From NCBI RefSeq assembly GCF_000746095.1, contig NZ_JQKP01000011.1, positions 1 through 64,000 of the forward strand: 64,000 nt of DNA. The letters run 5' to 3'. Position 1 is the stretch's first letter, and each line of letters starts with the position of its first letter. Shown in pieces: positions 11,119-18,738 of this stretch. This DNA comes from Ferriphaselus sp. R-1. GTDB taxonomy: Bacteria; Pseudomonadota; Gammaproteobacteria; Burkholderiales; Gallionellaceae. The notes beneath the pieces are model-generated. The model saw nothing but the letters and a program-made list of their open reading frames with translations. It did not search any database and was not told the DNA's origin. The translations under genes were made by a program, and so were the position numbers.

Positions 11119-12741
11119 CTATACCTTGAAACGCTCCACAACCTGCTTCATGTCTGCGGCCAGCTGCTCGACATGCTTGATCGAGTGAACGGTGCGTACG
11201 ACCACGGCATTATTGGTCCCGGCCATGGCTGCGATGCGCTCCACGTTCTCCGAGATACTCTGGCCAGCCAGTTTCTGTTGACCGACCGAGAATGTGATCT
11301 CCTCGACTCCGGAATTCACCCTCACCACGGTCTCGTTGGACTGCGCCAGCACATCCGCCACGGTCTCCATATGGCTACGGCTGGTCTGCAACGATTTCAA
11401 TCCGTTGCCGATACTGCTCTCCACATGGTCGCTCTGCTCGCTCAGTTCTCGCGTCACCACGTCGATCTGGCTCGCCGCTTGGGCGGACTTCTCGGCCAGC
11501 TTGCGCACTTCATCGGCCACCACGGCAAACCCCCGGCCCTGCTCCCCGGCACGGGCAGCTTCGATGGCAGCGTTCAGCGCCAGCAGATTGGTCTGCTCGG
11601 CGATATCACGCACCTCCTTGGTCATGCTGGTGATGGTTTCCGTGTTCTTCACGAAAGCCCCCACCGAGCCGGCCATGGTATTGACCGCCCCTTCCACGTG
11701 CTCGATCTCGCTCATCAGCTCCTGCAAGCTCTGCCGACCACTCTGCGCACGCCTCAAGCTCTCTTCGGAATGAGTCTGCACCCGGGTAGTGGTATCTGCG
11801 ACAGCCGTGATGCTCTCACTCATTTCTTCGACGGCGTGGGCCACCTCGGTCGCAGAGTCGCTCTGGCTCTGCGAGCTGTTCGCTACCGTATCCGCATTGA
11901 GCGCCAGCGCTGAGGCCGAACTGGAGAGCTGCTCGGCGTAGCCATGCATCAGACCGACGATGGTCTGGAAACTCTTGGCCAACTCGTTGAACACGCGGCC
12001 CGTCTGACCGATCTCGTCTTCACTGCGCACCTGGACACGAAGCGACAGGTCGCCCTCGCGCTGCATCTGCTGCATCACTCTTTGCAGCTCTCGGGTTGGC
12101 GCGGTCACCTGGCGGATGATGCCCCCGATGATGAAGAACAGGGCCACCTGCAACCCGAACTGCCCGATCCAGAGCCACTTCTTCATGCGATTGAGCTCGG
12201 CATACTCGTCGGACAGCTGGATACGCACACTGACCGCGCCATTGATGGTGCCTTCATTGCCGGCATGGCACTGCAAGCAGTTCACCCCATGGTAGTCACG
12301 CGAGGTGAGGAAGGGGTAGACCACGCGCAGATTAGGATTGTCACCCGAGCTGAAGACCACCTCCGGTTTGCCGCTGCTCAACACTTTACGTTCGATATCG
12401 TCTCTGGCTTGCTCTTCCGGCAGCCCCGGACCGTACTGGTCGATGACGGGCTTGTTGCGGAAGATGCGCAATTCCTCCAAGCCTTCGGTGGCAGCCATGC
12501 GTTTAACCAGACTGGCGCGCTGTTCCTTGTCGCTGATCAGGCCCGATATCATCATGGTGTTGACACTATTGAACAGCGCCTTCGCCGCCAACTCAGCCTT
12601 GTGCCTTGCCTCGTTGGCTATCGTAGCCTCGTAGTTATTCACCATCCACATCTGCGCGAACACCAAGATGATCATCAGTATTGCCTGAATCGGTATCTGC
12701 AGTTTGTTCTTGAGAGACAACGAACTCCACCAGTTAGCCAT
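11119..12741 (-). CDS. Methyl-accepting chemotaxis protein with periplasmic heme-c site
   Basis: Chemoreceptor of 540 residues. Membrane segment ~16-34, periplasmic domain ~35-187, second membrane segment ~188-208, HAMP ~209-262 and a full signalling domain with tip [19 protein letters not shown]. The periplasmic domain holds a CxxCH motif (C155-L-Q-C158-H159) after [14 protein letters not shown], the pattern of Tll0287-like/DUF3365 c-heme sensor domains. This predicts covalent heme c and sensing of redox state or a diatomic gas (inference). It follows motB by 65 bases and has a strong AAGGGGA site before ATG 12741. No promoter of its own was seen, so it is probably expressed with motAB. Confidence 0.93.
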   Translation of the reverse strand: MANWWSSLSLKNKLQIPIQAILMIILVFAQMWMVNNYEATIANEARHKAELAAKALFNSVNTMMISGLISDKEQRASLVKRMAATEGLEELRIFRNKPVIDQYGPGLPEEQARDDIERKVLSSGKPEVVFSSGDNPNLRVVYPFLTSRDYHGVNCLQCHAGNEGTINGAVSVRIQLSDEYAELNRMKKWLWIGQFGLQVALFFIIGGIIRQVTAPTRELQRVMQQMQREGDLSLRVQVRSEDEIGQTGRVFNELAKSFQTIVGLMHGYAEQLSSSASALALNADTVANSSQSQSDSATEVAHAVEEMSESITAVADTTTRVQTHSEESLRRAQSGRQSLQELMSEIEHVEGAVNTMAGSVGAFVKNTETITSMTKEVRDIAEQTNLLALNAAIEAARAGEQGRGFAVVADEVRKLAEKSAQAASQIDVVTRELSEQSDHVESSIGNGLKSLQTSRSHMETVADVLAQSNETVVRVNSGVEEITFSVGQQKLAGQSISENVERIAAMAGTNNAVVVRTVHSIKHVEQLAADMKQVVERFKV

Positions 12742-12806
12742 GATCTTTCCCCTTACTTACACTTTCGACTTCATAACAAAACATGACCGCCACACATTGA
12801 ATGGGC

Positions 12807-13769
12807 CTAATGTCGTGCTCCCTGTGCCTGACCGATCCCTTCCTGTATCGTCAGTTCGATCTCCCCTTGGGAAGCATCCACCTCCACGGTACCTCCATCA
12901 TGGCGAGCAGCCTCTTCAGCCTGCTTGTTCATGACGATGATGCTGATTCGGCGATTGATGGGATTGAGCGGATTTTCCTTATCGAACGGAACCGCCGAGG
13001 CAAGGCCCACCACTCTCACCACCTTGTCCTCGCTCATCCCACCATTGATCAGCTCACGGCGCGAAGCGTTCGCACGATCCGCCGACAATTCCCAGTTGCT
13101 ATATCCCTTGTCGCCCAGCGAATACGCCTGCCCGTCGGTATGCCCGGAAAGACTGATCATGTTGGGGACATCGTTCAGCGTCTTGCCGATCTCACGCAGG
13201 ATATCCCGGGTATACGGCTCAAGCTGGGCACGGCCAGACTGGAACATCGGCCTGTTCTTCTCATCGACGATCTGCACCCGTAGCCCCTCACTGGTCAAAT
13301 CGAGCAGAATCTGCTCCTTGAATTTCTTCAACTTCTCGTTCGCTTCGATGGCCTGTTCGATATTCGACTTCAGCTGCTGAAGCGTGGCCATTTCCTTGGC
13401 TTGCTGCAGGCGCTTGAACTCTTCGTTGGTGGCTTTCAGGTTGACGGTGCGCTTCTTGCTGTCGACATCACCTTCCTTGACTTGTCCGGTCGACCGGGTG
13501 AGATCCTTGCCGCCACCCTTGATGACACTGGAACTGTCACCACTGCCGGAGCCGCCTTCCAGCGCCACCTTGAGGGGAGTCTTGAAATATTCGGAGATCC
13601 CCTGCAGATCACCCTTGGCCGTAGAGCCCAGCAGCCACATCAGCAGGAAGAAAGCCATCATCGCGGTCACGAAGTCGGCATAGGCGATCTTCCACGCCCC
13701 GCCGTGATGCCCACCGGCGACCTTCTTGATTCGCTTGACCACGATTGGCCGTTTGTCGTCCCCTGCCAT
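12807..13769 (-). CDS. motB: Flagellar motor stator protein MotB
   Basis: Stator subunit that anchors the proton channel to peptidoglycan. Basic N-terminus, a single membrane helix with the proton-carrying Asp32 (IAYADFVTAMMAFFLLMWLL), a Ser/Gly-rich linker, then an OmpA-like peptidoglycan-binding domain (~170-290; SGHTDGQAY and NWELSADRANASRREL). Length 320 matches the family. It lies 32 bases after motA. The Asp in a YADF context fits a proton-driven, E. coli-like stator rather than a sodium-driven PomB type. Confidence 0.96.
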   Translation of the reverse strand: MAGDDKRPIVVKRIKKVAGGHHGGAWKIAYADFVTAMMAFFLLMWLLGSTAKGDLQGISEYFKTPLKVALEGGSGSGDSSSVIKGGGKDLTRSTGQVKEGDVDSKKRTVNLKATNEEFKRLQQAKEMATLQQLKSNIEQAIEANEKLKKFKEQILLDLTSEGLRVQIVDEKNRPMFQSGRAQLEPYTRDILREIGKTLNDVPNMISLSGHTDGQAYSLGDKGYSNWELSADRANASRRELINGGMSEDKVVRVVGLASAVPFDKENPLNPINRRISIIVMNKQAEEAARHDGGTVEVDASQGEIELTIQEGIGQAQGARH

Positions 13770-13801
13770 GTCCCCGCTCCGCTGTGATTAAAGTCCGTAT
13801 A

Positions 13802-14656
13802 TCAGCGTTTTTGTTTCACATGCTCTTCCAGCTCGGAGAAGCCCGGACGTTCAGTGGAATTCAACACCTTGCGCCCAAACTCAACCGCCATCGCGGGCGC
13901 ATATCCATTCAGGTTGGCGAGCAAGGTGACCTTGATGGTCTGGAACATCTTGGTGGACTCATCCGCCTTTTGCTCCAGCACAGAGGAAAGGGGACCCACG
14001 AAACCGTACGCCAGCAGAATGCCGAGGAACGTCCCCACCAGCGCGTGTGCGATCAACATCCCCAACTCCGCCGGCGGCGCACCCACCGATTCCATGGTAT
14101 GCACCACACCCATCACCGCCGCCACGATACCGAACGCCGGCATACCGTCACCCAACTTGGCGATGGTATGCGCCGGAACCAGCTCTTCGTGGTGATGAGT
14201 CTCGATCTCGACATCCATCAGATTCTCGATTTCCATGGCATTGAGGTTGCCGCTGACCATGATGCGCAGGTAATCGGTGATGAATTCGACCAGATGATGG
14301 TCAGACTGAATCTTGGGATACTTGGAGAACAGCGGGCTTTCGTCGGGCTTCTCTACATCGCCTTCGATCGACATCAAGCCTTCTTTACGGATCTTGCCGA
14401 GCAACTCGTAGAGCAGTGCCATCAGCTCCATATAGGTATCTTTGGTGTATTTCGCCCCCTTGAACACCAGAGGCAATCCTTTCACCGTGGCCTTGACCGC
14501 CTTGGGCGTGTTGCCCACAAAGAACGCACCGAGCGCGCCGCCACCGATCATCAGCAACTCAAGTGGCTGGAAGAGCGCAGCAAGATGGCCACCCGCCATG
14601 GCGAAGCCACCGAACACACTGGCCAACACCACCACATACCCGACGATAACGAACAT
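13802..14656 (-). CDS. motA: Flagellar motor stator protein MotA
   Basis: Four-helix membrane subunit of the proton-driven stator, 284 residues. The start is placed at MFVIVGYVVV with AGGGGG upstream; a 24-codon longer frame is a chance extension. Conserved DGMPAFGIVAAVMGVV and GTFLGILLAYGFVGP contain the two prolines known to be needed for torque in E. coli MotA, and the cytoplasmic loop is charged as expected. A FliA-type promoter at 14819-14845 lies 163 bases upstream and probably drives the whole motA-to-cheW operon. Confidence 0.96.
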   Translation of the reverse strand: MFVIVGYVVVLASVFGGFAMAGGHLAALFQPLELLMIGGGALGAFFVGNTPKAVKATVKGLPLVFKGAKYTKDTYMELMALLYELLGKIRKEGLMSIEGDVEKPDESPLFSKYPKIQSDHHLVEFITDYLRIMVSGNLNAMEIENLMDVEIETHHHEELVPAHTIAKLGDGMPAFGIVAAVMGVVHTMESVGAPPAELGMLIAHALVGTFLGILLAYGFVGPLSSVLEQKADESTKMFQTIKVTLLANLNGYAPAMAVEFGRKVLNSTERPGFSELEEHVKQKR

Positions 14657-14818
14657 GACTGCCCCCTGCTCTTGATTATTCTTACTGGATGGCAAAGTAA
14701 CACTGCCCCAAGCAACCTCATCATCCAATTAACGCTGTTTATTGTTGTCTTTTCGCCCGATTCCCGGGAGCTTTCCCCCAAGAGAAGGCCACAACCATTT
14801 ACGACTCATGTGCTGATG

Positions 14819-14845
14819 CTAACGGCCAGGAGGATGGAAACTTTA
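14819..14845 (-). promoter_or_regulatory. Sigma-28 (FliA) promoter for motA operon
   Basis: On the minus strand: TAAAGTTT, an 11-base spacer, then GCCGTTAG. The -35 box equals the FliA consensus and the -10 box matches 6 of 8 positions of GCCGATAA; the 11-base spacing is exact. It lies in the 208-base gap between flhC and motA, so the transcript would have a leader of about 150 bases. Confidence 0.8.
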
Positions 14846-14864
14846 GGGACACCTGCCAACGGCA

Positions 14865-15407
14865 TCAGGCAGGTAAGGCTTGCCCCTCGACGGATTTTTT
14901 GGTCTTGCCGGCACGCGAGGGCGGGTGGCAAATCCCACAGACATAGCTGCCACACAACTCATTGGTATGCACCACGAACTGGCCACCGCACTCGACACAC
15001 GTGGCCAACTGCAACATGTCCGCCTCAAAGAAGCGGATCAGGAACCAAGCGCGGGTCACGCTCAGCAGCGCTTCGCCGCCGGTGAAACTGATCTGCTCCT
15101 GATACAAACGATAAGCCTTGATCAAGGCCTCCACGCCTTTGACCCCGGCGTTCTTGAGCAGGAACTGGTAGATACCGATGAACAGCGACGAATGTATATT
15201 GGGCTGCCAACTCATGAACCAATCGGTCGAATATGGCAACATGCCCTTGGAGGGAGAGGCTCCCTTCACTTCCTTGTACAACTTGAGCAGGCGCTCACGA
15301 CTCAGAGCTGTCTCCTCTTGCAGCAGCTGCAAACGGGCACCCAACTCAATCAACTCGACCGCGATGTGAATCTCTCTGGCTTCATTGACCACACTTTTGT
15401 TGCGCAT
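14865..15407 (-). CDS. flhC: Flagellar master regulator subunit FlhC
   Basis: Zn-binding subunit of the FlhD4C2 activator that turns on class II flagellar genes. The 180-residue protein has cysteines at 137, 140, 157 and 160 (TCVECGGQF and CGSYVCGICH), the same numbering as the zinc ligands of E. coli FlhC, plus an extra Cys152. The N-terminal helix block (AVELIELGARLQLLQEETAL) is typical. It lies 22 bases after flhD and is surely co-transcribed with it. The basic tail is Lys-rich, as in relatives. Confidence 0.95.
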   Translation of the reverse strand: MRNKSVVNEAREIHIAVELIELGARLQLLQEETALSRERLLKLYKEVKGASPSKGMLPYSTDWFMSWQPNIHSSLFIGIYQFLLKNAGVKGVEALIKAYRLYQEQISFTGGEALLSVTRAWFLIRFFEADMLQLATCVECGGQFVVHTNELCGSYVCGICHPPSRAGKTKKSVEGQALPA

Positions 15408-15429
15408 GACCGTCTCCGTCCCGCCCCGA

Positions 15430-15750
15430 TCAGGCAGCCAGCGCTTCGACTGGACGACCTGCCATCAATATCGCGGCATGAGCCTGCGACATCATCCGGT
15501 CCTTGTTGTAATCGGTGACCATGTTCAGCAGCACACTCTCATCCAAGCGGAAGCAGCAGAGCAACATATTGGCCGATGCCATCTTCAGCAGTTGAGCTGG
15601 CGTGAGTCCAGCGATCAGTTCGGCAGTCTCTTCGCTGACACCCAGACGAAAGATCGCAGAGGCTTTATCCTCTTGGATCATTTGCTGAGCCAGCAGCATA
15701 TAGGAAAGGTTGGTTTCCTTGATTTCTTCGTGCAGTTGATGAGCGTTCAT
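15430..15750 (-). CDS. flhD: Flagellar master regulator subunit FlhD
   Basis: Partner of FlhC in the flagellar class I activator; 106 residues, all helical, with family blocks LSYMLLAQQMIQEDKASAIF and GLTPAQLLKMA. ATG at 15750 has a strong ribosome binding site (AAGGGGAC). That site lies in a 12-base segment complementary to an upstream part of the same leader (15941-15952), so translation is probably controlled by RNA structure or by a small RNA. The upstream gap to the next gene (15751-16065) contains a sigma-28 promoter and several inverted repeats, listed separately. Confidence 0.95.
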   Translation of the reverse strand: MNAHQLHEEIKETNLSYMLLAQQMIQEDKASAIFRLGVSEETAELIAGLTPAQLLKMASANMLLCCFRLDESVLLNMVTDYNKDRMMSQAHAAILMAGRPVEALAA

Positions 15751-15840
15751 TTTCGTCCCCTTGAAATTTGAACATCGTCTTTATCGACGGCTGCATTCTG
15801 GGGGACGTGCGTGTAGGAAAAAATCAGCGGGTTTCTGTAT

Positions 15841-15867
15841 TTTTTGTAGTCAGAGTTCCTACAAAAA
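15841..15867 (-). other. Inverted repeat in flhD leader
   Basis: TTTTTGTAG (15841-15849) and CTACAAAAA (15859-15867) are perfect 9-base inverted copies around a 9-base loop. In minus-strand RNA the 5' arm contains the U-rich tract that follows the hairpin at 15873-15924. The same arm region (15856-15863) can instead pair perfectly with TGTAGGAA at 15812-15819, so two exclusive structures are possible. Confidence 0.55.
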
Positions 15868-15965
15868 GAAGGGAAGACTTCCCCTGGCATCAAGCAAACG
15901 CTTGTATAAACAGGGAAAGTCTTCAAATAACACGAATCTGCAAGGGGACAAACTCATGCTTACGA
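15862..15965 (-). ncRNA. Candidate sigma-28-driven small RNA or attenuated leader upstream of flhD
   Basis: A transcript from the FliA-type promoter at 15971-15997 would begin near 15965. About 40 bases in, it meets the strong hairpin at 15873-15924, followed by the U-rich stretch CCTTCTTTTTGT, a plausible intrinsic terminator. This would give an RNA of roughly 100 bases whose unpaired 5' part holds TTTGTCCCCTTG, complementary to the flhD ribosome binding site. The same segment can also pair over about 9 bases with the site of the MCP at 11119-12741 (GTAAGGGGA). It could equally be just the leader of flhDC mRNA. Inference from sequence only. Confidence 0.35.
15873..15924 (-). terminator. Long RNA hairpin, possible terminator/attenuator in flhD leader
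   Basis: In minus-strand RNA, GAAGACTTTCCCTG (15924 to 15911) pairs with CAGGGGAAGTCTTC (15886 to 15873) over 14 base pairs including one U-G wobble. Inside is a second stem, CAAGC/GCTTG (15904-15900 with 15895-15891), closed by a GTTT loop. CCTTCTTTTTGT follows. The U run is broken, so termination may be partial. Confidence 0.55.
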
Positions 15966-15970
15966 TTTCA

Positions 15971-15997
15971 CTATCGGCGCATGCTGAAAAAACTTTA
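15971..15997 (-). promoter_or_regulatory. Sigma-28 (FliA) promoter upstream of flhDC
   Basis: On the minus strand: TAAAGTTT, an 11-base spacer (TTTCAGCATGC), then GCCGATAG. The -35 box equals the FliA consensus and the -10 box matches 7 of 8 positions. Start of transcription would be near 15965, about 215 bases before flhD. FliA normally acts downstream of FlhDC, so a FliA promoter here suggests feedback. Confidence 0.75.
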
Positions 15998-16065
15998 GGC
16001 TTTTTTTGAAAAAAATTTATGTTTTTTCTACACACCCCGATCGGGAGCGGAAATACATCGAAGGA

Positions 16066-18198
16066 TCAGTGGAATAACACCGCACTCCAATGCCACGCGG
16101 CCCAAGCCACCCCGGCAAGCAGCAACACAGCCACGTAGTAGGGCCAGCGCTGTTTCTTTTCGGCGAAGGGGTCGACCATATGCAGCGCAGATGCGCCCTC
16201 CGGCAACTTGGCCACTCCCGTCAACGATGTCCCGAACGGGATGTTGATCCGCGCGCGCGCGTTCACTGCCCAGCCATTCGCATCCAGCAACGGCCCGAGA
16301 TTGCGCTGCTTCAGCTTGAACCAGGCGATCAGCATGGACGGCCCGGACACTGCCAACAAGGCCCCGACCAATACCAGCGGCATCTGCCACCAGCGCAGAT
16401 CCAGCAAACCGGTCAGCACCGAAGCCAACGCTGTCCCCAACGCGCCGACCGCCAAACCTATGGCCGCGAAGATACCGGCGAACTTGCCCACATCGAACGG
16501 CGCAGGCGGTGCCTTGGGCGCTTCGGCAGGCGCTTTCCCTGCCTCCAGCGCCGAAGTGACCAACTTGGTCTCGGCGGCCTGCGAACGGGCGGCGGCGAAC
16601 TTCTGCAACTGCTCCCCTATCATCTTTCCCGCGCGTTTGTAGGGCGACCAGAACGCCTGACGGATGCCGATCGGGTGCTCCAGGATGCGGATGATGGTGG
16701 CATTCCAGTCCTGCCCCTTGCGATCGTAGAAGATACCGTTGCGCCCGACCATCAACTGGTCGGAGTCGCCCGCCGTGAAGGCGGCAGCGATGGTCTGCTT
16801 GGCCGAACCCCGCATACACTCGCAGTAGACCAGACAGACGCGGCTCAGGTTGGCCAGCGTGGCATGCTTGGCCGCATCTTCGACCTTGATGCACAACTCG
16901 CAACTCCGGCCATCCAGATACAACGTCCCCGCCTGGAACACCGCCTTGTCCACGCCCATATAGAAGTTGCGGAACGAAACGAAGTTGTTGACCAGCGTCC
17001 CCAGGTCACGCACATAGTGGACCAGGCGATCCACCGAAGCGATCGCCTTCACTTCGTCGGCCAACGCTGCGTCCTGCGCGAGCAGGTCCAGCAGGGCGGC
17101 CTCGTGCCCGCCTGCCAATATCGCGTGCAAACGGGCCGCACCCAGCACCTCCAGCGGGGTCGCCGGTTTGTCTGCCAACCAGCTTTCATAAGCGGTGAAC
17201 CGCTGACACAGCTCGGCCCACTCGTCCGCAGCCAATCCGTCCCGCTCGCCCAGCAGCGGCACCACCACCTGCCCGCGCAGGTCGGCCATGGCTGCCGCCC
17301 AAGCAGGATTGATACCGTCGCGCAAGGGCAGCGCTTGCCCCGCGCCCACCAGAGCCAGAGGGAATGCCGCTACTGCGCTGGCCCCGGCACTCAACTCCTT
17401 GCCCGCCAACTGTTGATAGTCTTCGATGGAGCGGCTCAAGGGTAGGGCCGCGCGCGCGTCATAAGCGGCCATCTGGCAACGGGTGAAGTAATCATCCACC
17501 TTGGCACGCACCGCCCGCCAGGTACTTGCCGCCGCTGGCGTGTTCTCCCCCAGACACAGGATGGCGGGATCCTGCGTGGCACGCAGGTGCCAGGCATCGA
17601 AACCGCGTGCCTGCGTGAAGAACTGCTCGACCAACTCCTTGTTTATCCCCGGCTCGCCACCGGCATCGACCACCGCGCCCAGGCAGCTGACGATGTCTGC
17701 CAGCACGGCGCGGGTCGCTGCATCCTCCACCGCTGCCGCCGCGATCACGCCGTCCCCATTGAAGCGCAATCCGGCCATCAGTTTCGCGGTATCCGTGGTA
17801 TCGGCGGCACTGACCGAGTCCGCCTCGGGCTTGCCCAGACTGGCGAGGATGTGTCGCGCCGCAGACAGCAACTTCGCCCCCGCATCCGTGCTGGCATCGA
17901 TCGCCGCCAGCGGCAAGGTATCCGCTCCCCGGGCCAGCAGGTCGACATCGTTCAACAACGCCGCCGCCCAGTTCACCGCCTCGATCACCTCGGGTGCGCG
18001 CACCTGCCCATCCTTGTCGGAGTCGATCAGATCGAGCGTGCGCGCATCGAACTCGATGCCGCGCGTCGGACAGCTCAGCGCCACCCAGAGTTTTTGATCC
18101 AGATCGGCCAGCGCCAGCAGATCGGCACCCGTCTCGATACGTACCTGATCAAAGCCGCCCGCACGGAAAAAGCGCCATTCATGTGCCTTGCCATTCAT
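16066..18198 (-). CDS. Large membrane protein with EF-hand loop, function unknown
   Basis: I do not recognise a named family. The 710-residue protein starts at MNGKAHEWRFF; GGAG lies six bases before this ATG, and the 62-codon longer frame runs through the divergent promoter region. Near the N-terminus is a canonical 12-residue EF-hand calcium loop (residues 59-70, DSDKDGQVRAPE). A long helical, Ala-rich soluble part follows, then a Cys cluster (RSCELC and VCLVYCECMR) that could hold metal. An Ala/Pro linker precedes two membrane helices (FAGIFAAIGLAVGALGTALA and MPLVLVGALLAVSG), and a last helix lies at the C-terminus (YYVAVLLLAGVAWAAWHW). It is alone, divergent from the metal efflux operon, and ends 315 bases from flhD. 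Confidence 0.75.
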   Translation of the reverse strand: MNGKAHEWRFFRAGGFDQVRIETGADLLALADLDQKLWVALSCPTRGIEFDARTLDLIDSDKDGQVRAPEVIEAVNWAAALLNDVDLLARGADTLPLAAIDASTDAGAKLLSAARHILASLGKPEADSVSAADTTDTAKLMAGLRFNGDGVIAAAAVEDAATRAVLADIVSCLGAVVDAGGEPGINKELVEQFFTQARGFDAWHLRATQDPAILCLGENTPAAASTWRAVRAKVDDYFTRCQMAAYDARAALPLSRSIEDYQQLAGKELSAGASAVAAFPLALVGAGQALPLRDGINPAWAAAMADLRGQVVVPLLGERDGLAADEWAELCQRFTAYESWLADKPATPLEVLGAARLHAILAGGHEAALLDLLAQDAALADEVKAIASVDRLVHYVRDLGTLVNNFVSFRNFYMGVDKAVFQAGTLYLDGRSCELCIKVEDAAKHATLANLSRVCLVYCECMRGSAKQTIAAAFTAGDSDQLMVGRNGIFYDRKGQDWNATIIRILEHPIGIRQAFWSPYKRAGKMIGEQLQKFAAARSQAAETKLVTSALEAGKAPAEAPKAPPAPFDVGKFAGIFAAIGLAVGALGTALASVLTGLLDLRWWQMPLVLVGALLAVSGPSMLIAWFKLKQRNLGPLLDANGWAVNARARINIPFGTSLTGVAKLPEGASALHMVDPFAEKKQRWPYYVAVLLLAGVAWAAWHWSAVLFH

Positions 18199-18301
18199 AT
18201 CCATCTCCCCAGTTAAACGTGAGCGCAGTTTAGCAGGGAATTTTTTTCCCGACTTGCGGTCACAGGGCGCTCTATCCATCCAGCGTGCTACCATCCGCGC
18301 C

Positions 18302-18682
18302 ATGAAACACTGGTCCCGACTCCTGTTCATCTGCCTGTTCACCTTGCTGCAAGGCGTAGCTCCGCTGGCGCACGCCCATATCAACGGCGATCAGGTCAAC
18401 AGCGGGCTGCACGCGGTCGAACTGGAACGCGCACTGACAGAAGGACCAGCATCGCTCGGCCCCGCTTTCAGCCTCCCGGACTCACCCGCCATCGGCATGC
18501 CGCACCAATTGGCGCGTGACAACACACCCCTCCTGCTCGACACGCTGGCGCGACTCCCGGCCCCTGTGCCGGCACTGACGCAGCTCCGTCCTGCATCGGA
18601 CTGGCCAGCATCCGCCGGATACCACCCGATCCACCCCCGCTACGAAACCCCTTTGTCGCATGCCCCTCCTGCATTAGCATAA
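18302..18682 (+). CDS. Small exported protein at head of RND efflux operon
   Basis: Hypothetical protein of 126 residues with a clear signal peptide (MKHWSRLLFICLFTLLQG, cleavage after AHA near residue 21-24), giving a small Pro/Ala/His-rich periplasmic protein without recognisable domain. The start is placed at the ATG before the signal sequence; a longer frame from 18188 overlaps the divergent gene and lacks a site. It stands 56 bases before the adaptor gene and may assist metal handling by context. Function unknown. Confidence 0.65.
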   Translation: MKHWSRLLFICLFTLLQGVAPLAHAHINGDQVNSGLHAVELERALTEGPASLGPAFSLPDSPAIGMPHQLARDNTPLLLDTLARLPAPVPALTQLRPASDWPASAGYHPIHPRYETPLSHAPPALA

Positions 18683-18738
18683 GCGCTTCCACGTGCGAGC
18701 CTGACTCGCGCCGACCCACTGCATCATGGAGTATCACA

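Larger units (their letters stand above)
15752..15952 (-). promoter_or_regulatory. Anti-Shine-Dalgarno pairing in flhD leader
   Basis: Read on the minus strand, the flhD ribosome binding segment CAAGGGGACGAA (15763 down to 15752) can pair with TTTGTCCCCTTG (15952 down to 15941) over 12 contiguous bases, with a single G-U wobble. The wobble is valid only in the minus-strand RNA; in plus-strand RNA it would be a C-A mismatch, which fits selection at the level of flhD mRNA. The two segments are about 180 bases apart, so pairing could be within the long leader or between a separate short RNA and flhD mRNA. Confidence 0.6.

Noticed and set aside
15956..16009. 17-codon frame on the plus strand with an AAGGGGAC site
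   Set aside because: The apparent ribosome binding site is explained by complementarity to the flhD site, and the frame runs through the FliA promoter; no sign of coding.
16036..16045. CCCGATCGGG palindrome as terminator or operator
   Set aside because: No loop is left for a hairpin and no partner copy is nearby; chance palindrome in GC-rich DNA is as likely.
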